In this document: positions 54,491 to 62,593 of the stretch, in pieces | Position numbering within the stretch: position 1 is the stretch's first letter | Layout of the letters: each line of letters starts with the position of its first letter | DNA from: Acinetobacter johnsonii CIP 64.6 | GTDB taxonomy: Bacteria > Pseudomonadota > Gammaproteobacteria > Pseudomonadales > Moraxellaceae | DNA length: 64,000 bases | Assembly (NCBI RefSeq): GCF_000368045.1 | Contig: NZ_KB849230.1 | Location: 199,794 to 263,793, forward strand | Direction: 5' to 3' | Position numbers and translations under genes: made by a program | The notes under the pieces: model-generated | Told to the model about the DNA's origin: nothing | Database searches by the model: none | The model's input: the letters and a program-made list of their open reading frames with translations, nothing else

Positions 54491-56518
54491 TCATCGAACC
54501 GTAAAAGTTAAACGTTTTTTGCGTTGCTTATCATTCACATCCATGACGTACTTGGCACCATTTTTAAAATAGTATTTATATGGATTATGAGGATCTTGCT
54601 CCAATGGCAAATCGAGAAAGAAATCTTTATCCGAACCGCCGTATGCACGTGCATTACTTGAATTGAAAGTTTTTAGCTGATCATCAAAGGATTTTTCATT
54701 AACAGTATGTGGTCGCAATACAACTGACTTCGAACCAAAGAAACCGCCTGAGGTATATTTTCCACCAGTTACGTTTAATACAGCCTTATGAAATAAATCT
54801 TCATCAATAGATTTATTTAAAATACTTCCTTTTGAATCGGCTACTTGTCCCGACTTCTGCAGTAAATAGGCATAATTAGCCTTCACTGATTCTAAATAAA
54901 TTTCAAAGTCTGGCTTGCCAGGAGAGGTAACACCTGATAGATAATTCGCCGTACTGGCTCTAAGTGCATTGTCATCAACTTTGACCAGATTTTTATCCAG
55001 CAAATCCTGTCCTGTGACAATCTGCCCAGCAATATCATTTAGTCCTCTGCGACCCAATGAGGCAGACAAGCGGTAGGCCCCACTATCCCCGGCAATGCTT
55101 TTGATCATATCGCGTGAGGCATTAGCGTTTCCTGCACTGGCTGTAAATAGATTGGTCAAAAGAGTAAGTTTGTCTCCAGGCTTTGCCTTACCCCAGTAAT
55201 CCTTCAATTCTTGTTGCTGTTGAGTAGAAAGTGGATTAAGTGAACCATTTACACCGTCAATAATATTACTAGCGTGGATCGTTTTAATATTTTTGGATAA
55301 TGCTGCAACTGCTTTAGGGTCTCCCATAATAATTGAGGTCGTTGGTACTGGTGTTAACTCCTGTCCAGTCTTAATTGAATATGCTAGAGATGAGTTATTT
55401 TTCTCATAGCCCAACATATTCTCATGCGTTTTAGACAGAAGGCTTAACTTCCAGCTCACGTCTTTAGCATTATCTTGCGCCGTATTTTGAGCTTCTGAAC
55501 GTTTTTTACTGAGGTAAGCTTCACGCTCATCCGCTCCCAGTCTCATGAACTGCTGTACTTCAACCAAAGCCCCGCTGTACTGAACAAACTCAGATTCTTT
55601 ACCTGTACCCTTAACACGTGCTAAACGGGATTTAATCACGTCTTCACTTGGGATCAAACCTGTTTCAATATCCGCCTTCATCTCATTAACAGCATCTTTG
55701 GCGTCATCTTCTAACTGCTTTTGCTGTAAGGCAACCGCTCGGTTATTCTGATCGATTTGACTTGATACCCGCCCACTCCAGTAGACAGCCTGCTCTTGAG
55801 TCAAATTAGGATGCTTTGCTATTACAGCCTCGGGAGTGGATAGTTCATTTAGCTTTTCGTTATCTGACTTATTTCCTAAATAAAATGTGGATACATCATT
55901 GCCAGCGCGATTATTTTTATACTCGTTAAAAGTGTCCTGGACATGAGCTAAAGGTAAATTTTTTGACTGTGCATACAGGGACAAACCACCCCAGACTTCT
56001 TGTTCTGAAGCATTAGGATTCTTGAGATAGTTTTCTCTCATATCCTTTAACTTTACAATTGCCTGCTGCTGCTCGGACTTCTGCGCGATCGGCAAATACT
56101 TCGATGCACTCTGGTAAGAATGCTGCTCAAAATAATTATTAAAGTTCTGCTCAAACTGTTTAGGGATTAGGTCTTTGTACTGACCCTTGATTGTTTCTAA
56201 GCTCTTTTGACGTTGAACTACGGCGTCATCATAGGCAATTGCACCACTTTGCATTTTAAGCAAAAGATCATCATCCACTACACTGATGTCCGCCCCAACC
56301 TTAGAGGATTGCAATGCAAGCTCAGCTTTGTCTTTCTTATCCTGCTCTATCTTTTGCTTTTCTTGTGCAAGTTTTTCTCTTTCATGCTGCTGCTGTGCAA
56401 CTTGGGACATATTCTGCAATGCACCTGCAATCATCTGACCCGATTGATTTTGCGGCATCTGGATACGACCAACTTGAGGCATGGCATTACCAAAATTACC
56501 CATAGGAATTTTAGCCAT
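54491..56518 (-). CDS. Phage internal virion protein (gp15-like position)
   Basis: 675 residues. N-terminal Gln/Met-rich part then a charged coiled coil (about 45-70: QQHEREKLAQEKQKIEQDKK). The rest is helical without known motif. Position between a small gp14-like protein and the transglycosylase protein matches the ejectosome order of T7-like phages. A candidate promoter motif lies 56 bases before the start. Confidence 0.65.
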   Translation of the reverse strand: MAKIPMGNFGNAMPQVGRIQMPQNQSGQMIAGALQNMSQVAQQQHEREKLAQEKQKIEQDKKDKAELALQSSKVGADISVVDDDLLLKMQSGAIAYDDAVVQRQKSLETIKGQYKDLIPKQFEQNFNNYFEQHSYQSASKYLPIAQKSEQQQAIVKLKDMRENYLKNPNASEQEVWGGLSLYAQSKNLPLAHVQDTFNEYKNNRAGNDVSTFYLGNKSDNEKLNELSTPEAVIAKHPNLTQEQAVYWSGRVSSQIDQNNRAVALQQKQLEDDAKDAVNEMKADIETGLIPSEDVIKSRLARVKGTGKESEFVQYSGALVEVQQFMRLGADEREAYLSKKRSEAQNTAQDNAKDVSWKLSLLSKTHENMLGYEKNNSSLAYSIKTGQELTPVPTTSIIMGDPKAVAALSKNIKTIHASNIIDGVNGSLNPLSTQQQQELKDYWGKAKPGDKLTLLTNLFTASAGNANASRDMIKSIAGDSGAYRLSASLGRRGLNDIAGQIVTGQDLLDKNLVKVDDNALRASTANYLSGVTSPGKPDFEIYLESVKANYAYLLQKSGQVADSKGSILNKSIDEDLFHKAVLNVTGGKYTSGGFFGSKSVVLRPHTVNEKSFDDQLKTFNSSNARAYGGSDKDFFLDLPLEQDPHNPYKYYFKNGAKYVMDVNDKQRKKRLTFTVR

Positions 56519-56574
56519 TAATTTATCCTTCTAAATCTATTGAATAGAATCAATTTAGGACAGTATTAACCTTC

Positions 56575-56591
56575 AAAAAATGGGTGTATTT
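56575..56591 (-). promoter_or_regulatory. Repeated phage motif, copy 1
   Basis: On the minus strand AAATACACCCATTTTTT. It follows the terminator at 56598-56620 and precedes the 675-residue gene by 56 bases. Same motif at 57664-57680 and 58553-58569. Confidence 0.6.
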
Positions 56592-56597
56592 AGATGT

Positions 56598-56620
56598 AAA
56601 AAAAGGAGCTAATGCTCCTT
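56598..56620 (-). terminator. Terminator after gp14-like gene
   Basis: Minus strand AAGGAGC-ATTA-GCTCCTT followed by TTTTT. Confidence 0.85.
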
Positions 56621-56650
56621 GATTATTGATCAAAAACTAATATGCTTTGA

Positions 56651-57151
56651 CTATTTCCAGCCCCCGGTTGTCTTTGGCGGTGCTGCTGTATTGATAGCGG
56701 CCTGATCGGGAGCTTTCTTTGATGCGGCATACTTGTTATAGCCATCAGCACCCGCAGAAACAGCATTTAAAACACCTGTTGCTGCTGCCGTATTTGCATT
56801 GCTTTTAAACTGACTGGCCTGCGTCTTTAAACGTTGTGACGAGTTATAGCCTGTAATTTCAGCCATATTCGCATCGTAATTTGCAGCCTGTTCAATTTCA
56901 TCATTAATGACCAGTGCTGTACCTTCGTTCACATCTAGTCCATTCTGAGCCAAAGCAGCACGTGCAGCGGACTGTGTTTTTTCTTTTTCCTTACGGATGC
57001 GCTCGGCCTCTAACCGTCCACGAGCTTTTTCAGCATTCGCATCCGCTTGAGCTTGTTCACCTGCTGCTTTGTTATTTTGATAACTCGAATAACCAGTAAT
57101 TGCTGCACTTGCTACCGCGGCTGCGGCTGCGGCTACTGCAAACCATGTCAT
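56651..57151 (-). CDS. Small internal virion protein (gp14-like)
   Basis: 166 residues. Alanine-rich hydrophobic N-terminus (WFAVAAAAAAVASAAITGYS) that can insert in a membrane, then a long charged helix (AKARGRLEAERIRKEKEKTQ region) and a glycine/proline-rich tail. The layout matches small ejection proteins such as T7 gp14, which form an outer-membrane pore. ATG overlaps the upstream stop (ATGA). Confidence 0.68.
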   Translation of the reverse strand: MTWFAVAAAAAAVASAAITGYSSYQNNKAAGEQAQADANAEKARGRLEAERIRKEKEKTQSAARAALAQNGLDVNEGTALVINDEIEQAANYDANMAEITGYNSSQRLKTQASQFKSNANTAAATGVLNAVSAGADGYNKYAASKKAPDQAAINTAAPPKTTGGWK

Positions 57152-57612
57152 ACACTCACCTCAATACTTTTTAAAAATTGATTAATTTCGTGCTCAGGAA
57201 CAATCAATTGCTCCTCTATCACGCCTAGATCGGTCTCTGTAGTTGGGTGAGCTGTCAACCAAGAGCTATCATCATGAAAATAAATAACTCGCTTAGTCCC
57301 AACCTTAGTCTTGATAATTTGTGGTGCTTCAAAATGTACTAATTCACCATTATCTAAAACTGATGCGCTCCCCTTTAAAATAATGAGAAAGTGTTCTGTC
57401 TTGTGCATCTTAGTGACCATCAGCGTGCCAGCTTTAGCATCCATCTGGCGCATATAGATATTGGGTGCGAAGTAGTTAAATACAGGAATATCAAGCTGTG
57501 GCAACTGCGCTACTTTCTCCTGAACATTCACTACATGAGCTATTTCTTCCTCTGCTCCACGTAAGATATGCGCCAACAATTCCTTATTTTCAGGGGGGAT
57601 GATATCAGTCAT
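57148..57612 (-). CDS. Phage cupin-domain protein
   Basis: 154 residues from MTDIIPPENKELL. The central part is a small cupin-like barrel (MRQMDAKAGTLMVTKMHKTE, then HFLIILKGSASVLDNGELVHF). Related proteins sit between structural genes in podophages; role unclear. A copy of the repeated motif lies about 51 bases upstream. Coupled to the gp14-like gene. Confidence 0.65.
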   Translation of the reverse strand: MTDIIPPENKELLAHILRGAEEEIAHVVNVQEKVAQLPQLDIPVFNYFAPNIYMRQMDAKAGTLMVTKMHKTEHFLIILKGSASVLDNGELVHFEAPQIIKTKVGTKRVIYFHDDSSWLTAHPTTETDLGVIEEQLIVPEHEINQFLKSIEVSV

Positions 57613-57663
57613 GTTCAACTCATTTTCTACTAAGATACATTAAGTCTATAGATCTGTTTATGC

Positions 57664-57680
57664 AGAAAAATGGGTGTATA
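57664..57680 (-). promoter_or_regulatory. Repeated phage motif, copy 2
   Basis: On the minus strand TATACACCCATTTTTCT, immediately after a terminator and about 51 bases before the cupin gene. Confidence 0.6.
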
Positions 57681-57685
57681 CATCT

Positions 57686-57714
57686 AAAAAAAGGAGCACA
57701 AATTGCTCCTTTTT
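57686..57714 (-). terminator. Terminator after 57732-58199
   Basis: Minus strand AAAAGGAGCAA-TTTG-TGCTCCTTTT with T-run. Confidence 0.85.
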
Positions 57715-57731
57715 CGTATGGCCAAATTTTA

Positions 57732-58199
57732 TTAAACATAGTGAGAAATATTTCTGACACCAGACTTACGTCCAACAGAAAGTGATTGAAGCACAGGTTT
57801 TATAAACTGAATCTTTTTAACAATTTCACCCATTGCTATATCAAAAGTATTTCGATTTACCATCCGCTTAAACTCTTTAGTTGGATCAAGATAGTACGCC
57901 GTGATAATCAATACATTTGGCGCCGTACTTAAACTTTTTAAGATTGCGAATAAATGTTGAAAATAGAACTCTTTATTATTCTTGTCAGCCAAATAGGTTA
58001 ATCTATGAATTAATTCCTCCAAATTATCAGCTATTTTCAACAATTGCATTTGATAGCTTAACTCATATAACTGGTTGGGCTCTTTACAGTTAATTTCCCT
58101 CTGGAATTCATCAATTAAATATTCAACCCCATTGCATAGCTGAATTGACCTCACCATATCATTACAATCTAGGGGCTTATACGCTGGCTGCTTAATCAT
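57732..58199 (-). CDS. Phage protein, unknown
   Basis: 155 residues, helical. ATG at 58199 lies four bases after the stop of the HTH gene, so the two form an operon. No domain recognised. Its terminator follows at once. Confidence 0.6.
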   Translation of the reverse strand: MIKQPAYKPLDCNDMVRSIQLCNGVEYLIDEFQREINCKEPNQLYELSYQMQLLKIADNLEELIHRLTYLADKNNKEFYFQHLFAILKSLSTAPNVLIITAYYLDPTKEFKRMVNRNTFDIAMGEIVKKIQFIKPVLQSLSVGRKSGVRNISHYV

Positions 58200-58202
58200 C
58201 AA

Positions 58203-58505
58203 TCATATTCTCCAGTGATTAATTCGAGGGATGTCTTGATCTGTTTTTTCAGTAAAAGTTTTCCATAATTCAACAAATGCTTCGCCAGCTTCATAGTTTG
58301 GTCTGCCACCTTTTGCCCATTCGTTAATAGTACTAGCACTCGTAACTGGAAGCATGAAAGCAATCTTTTCACATGTCATTTCATGGTGCTCTTTTAGTTC
58401 CCGAATCATTTCCATGTAATTAGGTGCGCCGTAATGAATCGCAGCCTTAAGAAAAATTAATCTTTTTGATGCTCCAAAATTATTGAGCTCAACAAAAATC
58501 CCCAT
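58203..58505 (-). CDS. Phage HTH DNA-binding protein (paralogue B)
   Basis: 100 residues from MGIFVELNN. The HTH (KIAFMLPVTSASTINEWAKG, NYEAGEAFVELWK) matches paralogue A at 44905-45279 in most positions, and both end with IPR followed by W. The ATG at 58505 follows GGGG at 6 bases; an ATG at 58517 is possible. Repeated motif copy 3 lies about 47 bases upstream. Confidence 0.75.
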   Translation of the reverse strand: MGIFVELNNFGASKRLIFLKAAIHYGAPNYMEMIRELKEHHEMTCEKIAFMLPVTSASTINEWAKGGRPNYEAGEAFVELWKTFTEKTDQDIPRINHWRI

Positions 58506-58552
58506 GTTTGTCCCCATAAGTTTTATTTCATTAGGGAACGATTCAAGTATTT

Positions 58553-58569
58553 AAAAAATGGGTATATTT
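58553..58569 (-). promoter_or_regulatory. Repeated phage motif, copy 3
   Basis: On the minus strand AAATATACCCATTTTTT, about 47 bases before the likely start of HTH paralogue B. Confidence 0.55.
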
Positions 58570-58579
58570 GCCAACAAAA

Positions 58580-58593
58580 CGCGCGCGCGCGCG
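58580..58593. repeat. (CG)7 dinucleotide tract
   Basis: Fourteen alternating C and G bases in an AT-rich region. Alternating CG can adopt Z-DNA and is prone to length change. Confidence 0.85.
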
Positions 58594-58884
58594 AGGGAGA
58601 GTGCAAAACACCTATTTTTACTCCATTTCCCCAACCAAAACTGATTTTGAATTGGCAATTCGCCTTCCTATTATTTGAATATTTTTGTGCCTTCACATAT
58701 CGCTCTAGTTTGCGCTCTAAGCTCCAAATAATTTTTAATGTACCTTTGGTTGTTTTTTTAAAAAATAGTTCACTACGCTCAAACCAATGAGAAATTAGGC
58801 CATATCTATAATTGATCTTTGGGTCATAGAATTAAATCTGTTTATATCTGGTGCCTTGAGCATCAGGCAAGACAATTCATTGGT

Positions 58885-59075
58885 AATCACTAGACCCAAA
58901 TCGCTCTTAGAGAGAATGATTGGTTCAATGGTAGATTCATTGATAGGTTCTGCACCCCAATTTTGGGATCATTCAAAACCCCAAAAACGGGATCATTCAA
59001 AATACCAATATTGGGTATATTACCGTTTTCGGAATGATACCAATATTGGATACATTACCGTTTATAAACTCCCCC
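58885..59075 (-). pseudogene. Decayed inverted copy of the O-like replication gene (iteron part)
   Basis: The minus strand reads NGNIPNIGILNDPVFGVLND and then PKIGVQNLSMNLPLNQS, matching the middle of the 42711-43532 protein. A one-base deletion at about 59030 breaks the frame and a stop follows at about 58876. Iteron anchors (plus strand) at 58965, 58989, 59013, 59030 and 59048 are spaced 24, 24, 17 and 18, mirroring the intact gene. The N- and C-terminal parts and dnaB are missing. Confidence 0.75.
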
Positions 59076-59306
59076 GAACAAAGACGGTTATTCAAGTTTT
59101 AAATGAATCTCCAAAGAGTACGTGCAGCAACAAAAGCCCAAATGCAGCAACAAAAAGTCTTACATGTAGAAACAGAAATTTTCTGATGCAACAACATTGC
59201 AAAAATAGAACCTCTTTGATGTTGTAACATGGCAAAGCTAGTTCAAAATTAATCCCTTTTATATCTGTCTATCTTTATTAATTTAAGAAAATTAGCAGGT
59301 GAAAAG

Positions 59307-59600
59307 ATGTTCAAACAAAAATATATCATCACTATAGAGAGCGAATCGCCTCCTAAAATATGTCTTGGAGATTCGATACACGGCGCCACTGTTATTGCAT
59401 TAGAAATAGAACAGTATCCTGATCTAGTTGATTTAGCATGGCTCACTAAACGCTTTCCAATGTCCAGAGAAACACTCTCTCAAAAACTAGAACTATTCAA
59501 CGTAGGCAGTTCTGGAAAGAAACTCTATGACCCCAATGTTGTTATCCCTTTTCTTAAAACCGATTTGAAAAGTCGACGCGGACGACCAAGGAAGAATTAA
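59307..59600 (+). CDS. Small phage protein, possible DNA-binding
   Basis: 97 residues. The middle (LVDLAWLTKRFPMSRETLSQ) could form a helix-turn-helix and the tail KSRRGRPRKN resembles an AT-hook. It overlaps the next gene by one base (TAATG). It may regulate the right-arm operon. Confidence 0.6.
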   Translation: MFKQKYIITIESESPPKICLGDSIHGATVIALEIEQYPDLVDLAWLTKRFPMSRETLSQKLELFNVGSSGKKLYDPNVVIPFLKTDLKSRRGRPRKN

Positions 59601-59878
59601 TGAAACATATAGATCCAAAGCTTAATACCTACACAATGCTATGCATGCGCTATGTATCACCAGTAGTTCACCTAGATACCATTGTCCAAGATTATTTCAC
59701 GCATATGGATGTCAAAACGGCGCGTAAGAAAGCTAACTTCCATGAACTGCCATTTCCAGCATTTAAAATCGAGCAATCAGCAAAAGCTCCATGGATGGTA
59801 CGACTCGAAGATTTTGCAATCTATCTAGATCAACAATATGCCCTACATCGCCATGACTACGATGCTATGAATTCATAA
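59600..59878 (+). CDS. PrtN-like activator
   Basis: 92 residues. The pattern PVVHLDTIVQDYF, KTARKKANFHELPFPAFKIE, SAKAPWMVRLEDFAIYLDQQ is that of the pyocin activator PrtN family. In Pseudomonas PrtN switches on pyocin genes after DNA damage. In this prophage it is a candidate for the activator of the late or motif-linked genes. Coupled to the upstream gene. Confidence 0.82.
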   Translation: MKHIDPKLNTYTMLCMRYVSPVVHLDTIVQDYFTHMDVKTARKKANFHELPFPAFKIEQSAKAPWMVRLEDFAIYLDQQYALHRHDYDAMNS

Positions 59879-60006
59879 TAAAAATTATCATTTAACTACT
59901 TAATTCAATATAGAAAAAAGTAAATTGAACGGCATTAAACACATTACTTGATATTTATGCATAGAATTTGTATTTTATGCACAACAATAAAATATTAGGT
60001 TTTAAA

Positions 60007-60681
60007 ATGGCATTTCGTGCAGATGAAGCAGCAAAAGATGGACGTGATTCAGCAGAAAAATATTTACTATCTCGTTTAACAGATTTAAGTCCTCACGATC
60101 AAGCAAATAGCAGAATGGTTTTAATGGATTTATTTGATGAATTAGGTCCCGTTATTTACTGCTACCCTAGTTGGCATCCGCTAGTAAGTGATAAACGTGT
60201 AGATTATGATTTAACATCACCAAGTAAAGAATGTGGTTATCGAGGCTTGGATCATACTGTTTACTTTGCGAATGGATTTATCACCTGTCCATATGATGAT
60301 GGCCAAAAAGTTTTGGATTCTGTAGCAGAGCTTAAGCCAAACCCTGTTGCAGATATTACTGCTGAACGCTTAAATGTACGATTTTACGCCTCTAGTGCTA
60401 CTCCTATTCTTGTTCGATGCAACTGGTTAAAACCTTTGTCAAAGGATGGAACAATACCTCTATCGATTGCTGTTCCATTGTTATTGGAAAACGAACTACC
60501 TGAATGGAGAACTTCACAAGTTGGCGAAACATGGGATTCAATGAGTTCCTATTTTTTAGGAAAACCTCATGGTAAGCGCTCGTCCTTATTTGTAAATCAA
60601 GAAACAGGGCAAGGAATTAAAAAAATATGGGAGTCTCTAATCAACACTGGGATGTTTGGTCCAGTAATGATTAGGCCATAA
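60007..60681 (+). CDS. Unknown protein, prophage right arm
   Basis: 224 residues from MAFRADEAAKDGRDSAEKYL. Mixed alpha/beta, soluble. No family recognised. A conserved-looking segment GYRGLDHTVYFANGFITCPYDDG lies in the middle. It has a TTTTAAA leader and a short hairpin-like tail (60684-60713). It may be a stand-alone accessory gene. Confidence 0.65.
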   Translation: MAFRADEAAKDGRDSAEKYLLSRLTDLSPHDQANSRMVLMDLFDELGPVIYCYPSWHPLVSDKRVDYDLTSPSKECGYRGLDHTVYFANGFITCPYDDGQKVLDSVAELKPNPVADITAERLNVRFYASSATPILVRCNWLKPLSKDGTIPLSIAVPLLLENELPEWRTSQVGETWDSMSSYFLGKPHGKRSSLFVNQETGQGIKKIWESLINTGMFGPVMIRP

Positions 60682-60860
60682 ATCAAAAAAGCTCTCTTCT
60701 GAGGGCTTTCACATCTAAATAGATCCTCTATAACAAATTCACATGAGCTTTTAAATCAATCTGATACAGGCCATATCACTTATCAGATTCGATTAAGCTC
60801 AATTGCCTTTCGGCTATCAGCTCTATACTATTTTCAACAATATACTTGGCTCACATATCC

Positions 60861-62123
60861 ATGTTTGATACCCAGCTCTCCCTAAGTGAATACCTTGCAA
60901 CGGTCCAAGAAGTTATCCGTATAACTTTTAATGAACCGGTATGGGTAAAAGCTGAAATCCGAAACCTCAGCATTAAAGGTGGCCATTACTATTTAGAGCT
61001 GGCTGAGAAAGATGAAAATACAGATAAGGTCATTGCCAGCTGTAAAGCAACAATCTGGAAGTTTTCCGCTGCAAAAATGGTTTTAAAATTCGAACGTGAA
61101 AGTGGAATTGAGCTATCCAAGGATCTAAACGTATTAATCAAAATTAAAGCTAAGTTTGATCCCCAGTATGGCTTTTCAGTCAATGTAGAAGATATTGATT
61201 CAAGCTACACCTTAGGCGATATTGCACGGCGTTATCAGCAAATATTAGAACGCTTAACCACTGAAGGGTTGGTTGATAAAAATAAGTTACTCCCTACTCC
61301 TTTTGATATTCAAAATGTCCTGGTGATTGCACCTGAAAATGCAGCTGGTCTTGGTGACTTCAAAAAAGATGCAGATGCTTTAGATAAAGCCGATGTCTGT
61401 CATTTCATTTATCACACCGCGACCTTTCAAGGTAATACTGCCGCCGTGAGTATTATTAATGCCCTGGGTAATGGTTTACGTCAATGGGCTTTAAACTTTG
61501 ATACTGCTCCAGATCTGATCGTTATTATTCGCGGTGGTGGTGCAGTAAATGATTTGGCTTATTTAAATGACTACGACTTAGCTGCCCTACTCTGTAAACG
61601 TTCAGTTCCGATATGGGTCGGTATTGGCCATGAAAAAGACCGGACCATATTAGATGAAGTGGCTAATCGGTCTTTTGATACTCCAAGCAAAGTGATTGGT
61701 GGTATTCGTAATCTGATTGTTGAACGCACTCAGGAAGTACTGGACTCTCTACAGAAGATTAAACTTTTATCTCAGCATCAAATCACGGCGTATCAAAGTC
61801 AAAATGATCAATACATCAGAGTGATCAAGACTCTTGCTCATGGACAGATCAATGAAGCAAATAAAGCATTAGACATGATGAAAGGTACAACACAGTACTT
61901 AGCGCAGCAGCAAACCAAATTAGCATCAAATCAAGTTGAATCATTGATACGTGAGACCCTATTACAGAATCCAAGAAATGTGATGGCTAAAGGCTACGGA
62001 ATTGTTCGTAGCGAGGGAAAAGCTATACGCTCTATTAAACAGATTTCAGGTGATAACATCCAAGTAGAATTACAGGATGGTACCATTCAAGCAAATGTAA
62101 CGAAGGTAATTGGTAATGAGTAA
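60861..62123 (+). CDS. xseA: Exodeoxyribonuclease VII large subunit, phage-encoded
   Basis: 420 residues. OB-fold N-terminus (LSEYLATVQEVIRITFNEPV, WVKAEIRNLSIKGGHYYLEL), catalytic core with IIRGGGAVNDLAYLNDYDLA, VGIGHEKDRTILDEVANRSF and a long C-terminal coiled region ending MAKGYGIVRSEGKAI. The enzyme degrades single-stranded DNA to oligonucleotides. It sits inside a prophage beside attR, with its small subunit. Confidence 0.9.
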   Translation: MFDTQLSLSEYLATVQEVIRITFNEPVWVKAEIRNLSIKGGHYYLELAEKDENTDKVIASCKATIWKFSAAKMVLKFERESGIELSKDLNVLIKIKAKFDPQYGFSVNVEDIDSSYTLGDIARRYQQILERLTTEGLVDKNKLLPTPFDIQNVLVIAPENAAGLGDFKKDADALDKADVCHFIYHTATFQGNTAAVSIINALGNGLRQWALNFDTAPDLIVIIRGGGAVNDLAYLNDYDLAALLCKRSVPIWVGIGHEKDRTILDEVANRSFDTPSKVIGGIRNLIVERTQEVLDSLQKIKLLSQHQITAYQSQNDQYIRVIKTLAHGQINEANKALDMMKGTTQYLAQQQTKLASNQVESLIRETLLQNPRNVMAKGYGIVRSEGKAIRSIKQISGDNIQVELQDGTIQANVTKVIGNE

Positions 62124-62319
62124 AAAAGAACTCTCTTTCAAGGAAGGCTATGAAGTCCTTAAAAAGAATGCTGAGCTATTGGAGTCACAAAATGAGCCAG
62201 ACATCGACAATTTAATGAAAATCGTTGAAGAGTCCATGACAGCATATAAAGCCTGTAAGACACGTGTAGATGCTGTGCAACAGGCTTTGAATGAAACGTT
62301 CAATAGGAATAGCGATTAA
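62116..62319 (+). CDS. xseB: Exodeoxyribonuclease VII small subunit, phage-encoded
   Basis: 67 residues. LSFKEGYEVLKKNAELLESQ followed by the helical MKIVEESMTAYKACKTRVDA matches XseB. It starts 8 bases before the xseA stop. Several XseB copies coat each XseA helix; the pairing supports a functional enzyme. Confidence 0.85.
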   Translation: MSKKELSFKEGYEVLKKNAELLESQNEPDIDNLMKIVEESMTAYKACKTRVDAVQQALNETFNRNSD

Positions 62320-62593
62320 TTAGATAGCGTCCCAATAACTTCATGACATTAAGCAATATTCAAATATTTTTTATCAAAACCCTCTAAAAGCAACATGTTC
62401 TATAAAAACCTAAGTGATTAGAGATGTCTTTAATCAAGCAATGGTCAAGCAAATAAATAAAAAATTAAACATTAAAATGGTGAAGTTAAGAATTTCTAAG
62501 AGGTACTTTTGTTTTTTGTTGGTATTTTTGTTGGTATAAAAAAAAATTAAAAATATTTATCTTTTTAAAAACAATTTATTAATTAAAATATGT
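62320..62593. other. Right end of prophage, non-coding
   Basis: AT-rich, without a gene. It contains two GTTGGTAT repeats (62518-62526 and 62530-62538) that match the cluster next to attL. Confidence 0.6.
62518..62538. promoter_or_regulatory. Right-end integrase arm sites
   Basis: GTTGGTATT and GTTGGTATA in direct orientation, 12 bp apart, about 55-75 bases inside attR. Confidence 0.65.

Larger units (their letters stand above)
58518..59306. other. Long region with motif, CG repeat and replication-gene remnant
   Basis: 789 bases between the divergent phage blocks. It holds motif copy 3 (58553-58569), a (CG)7 tract (58580-58593) and a decayed inverted copy of the O-gene iteron region (58885-59075). 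The open frame at 58856-59227 runs antisense to that remnant and is not credited. This is where divergent promoters of the right arm should lie. Confidence 0.6.

Noticed and set aside
57148..57612. Cupin protein taken as a host enzyme
   Set aside because: It is coupled by ATGA to a gp14-like gene and carries a phage motif upstream, so it belongs to the phage late block.
58856..59227. Plus-strand open frame of 123 codons
   Set aside because: It runs antisense across the decayed replication-gene copy and its iterons; the open frame follows from the repeat sequence. No ribosome site or known motif.
62338..62593. Possible extra phage gene at the right end
   Set aside because: No frame of useful length with a start site; the segment is AT-rich and contains only arm-site repeats.
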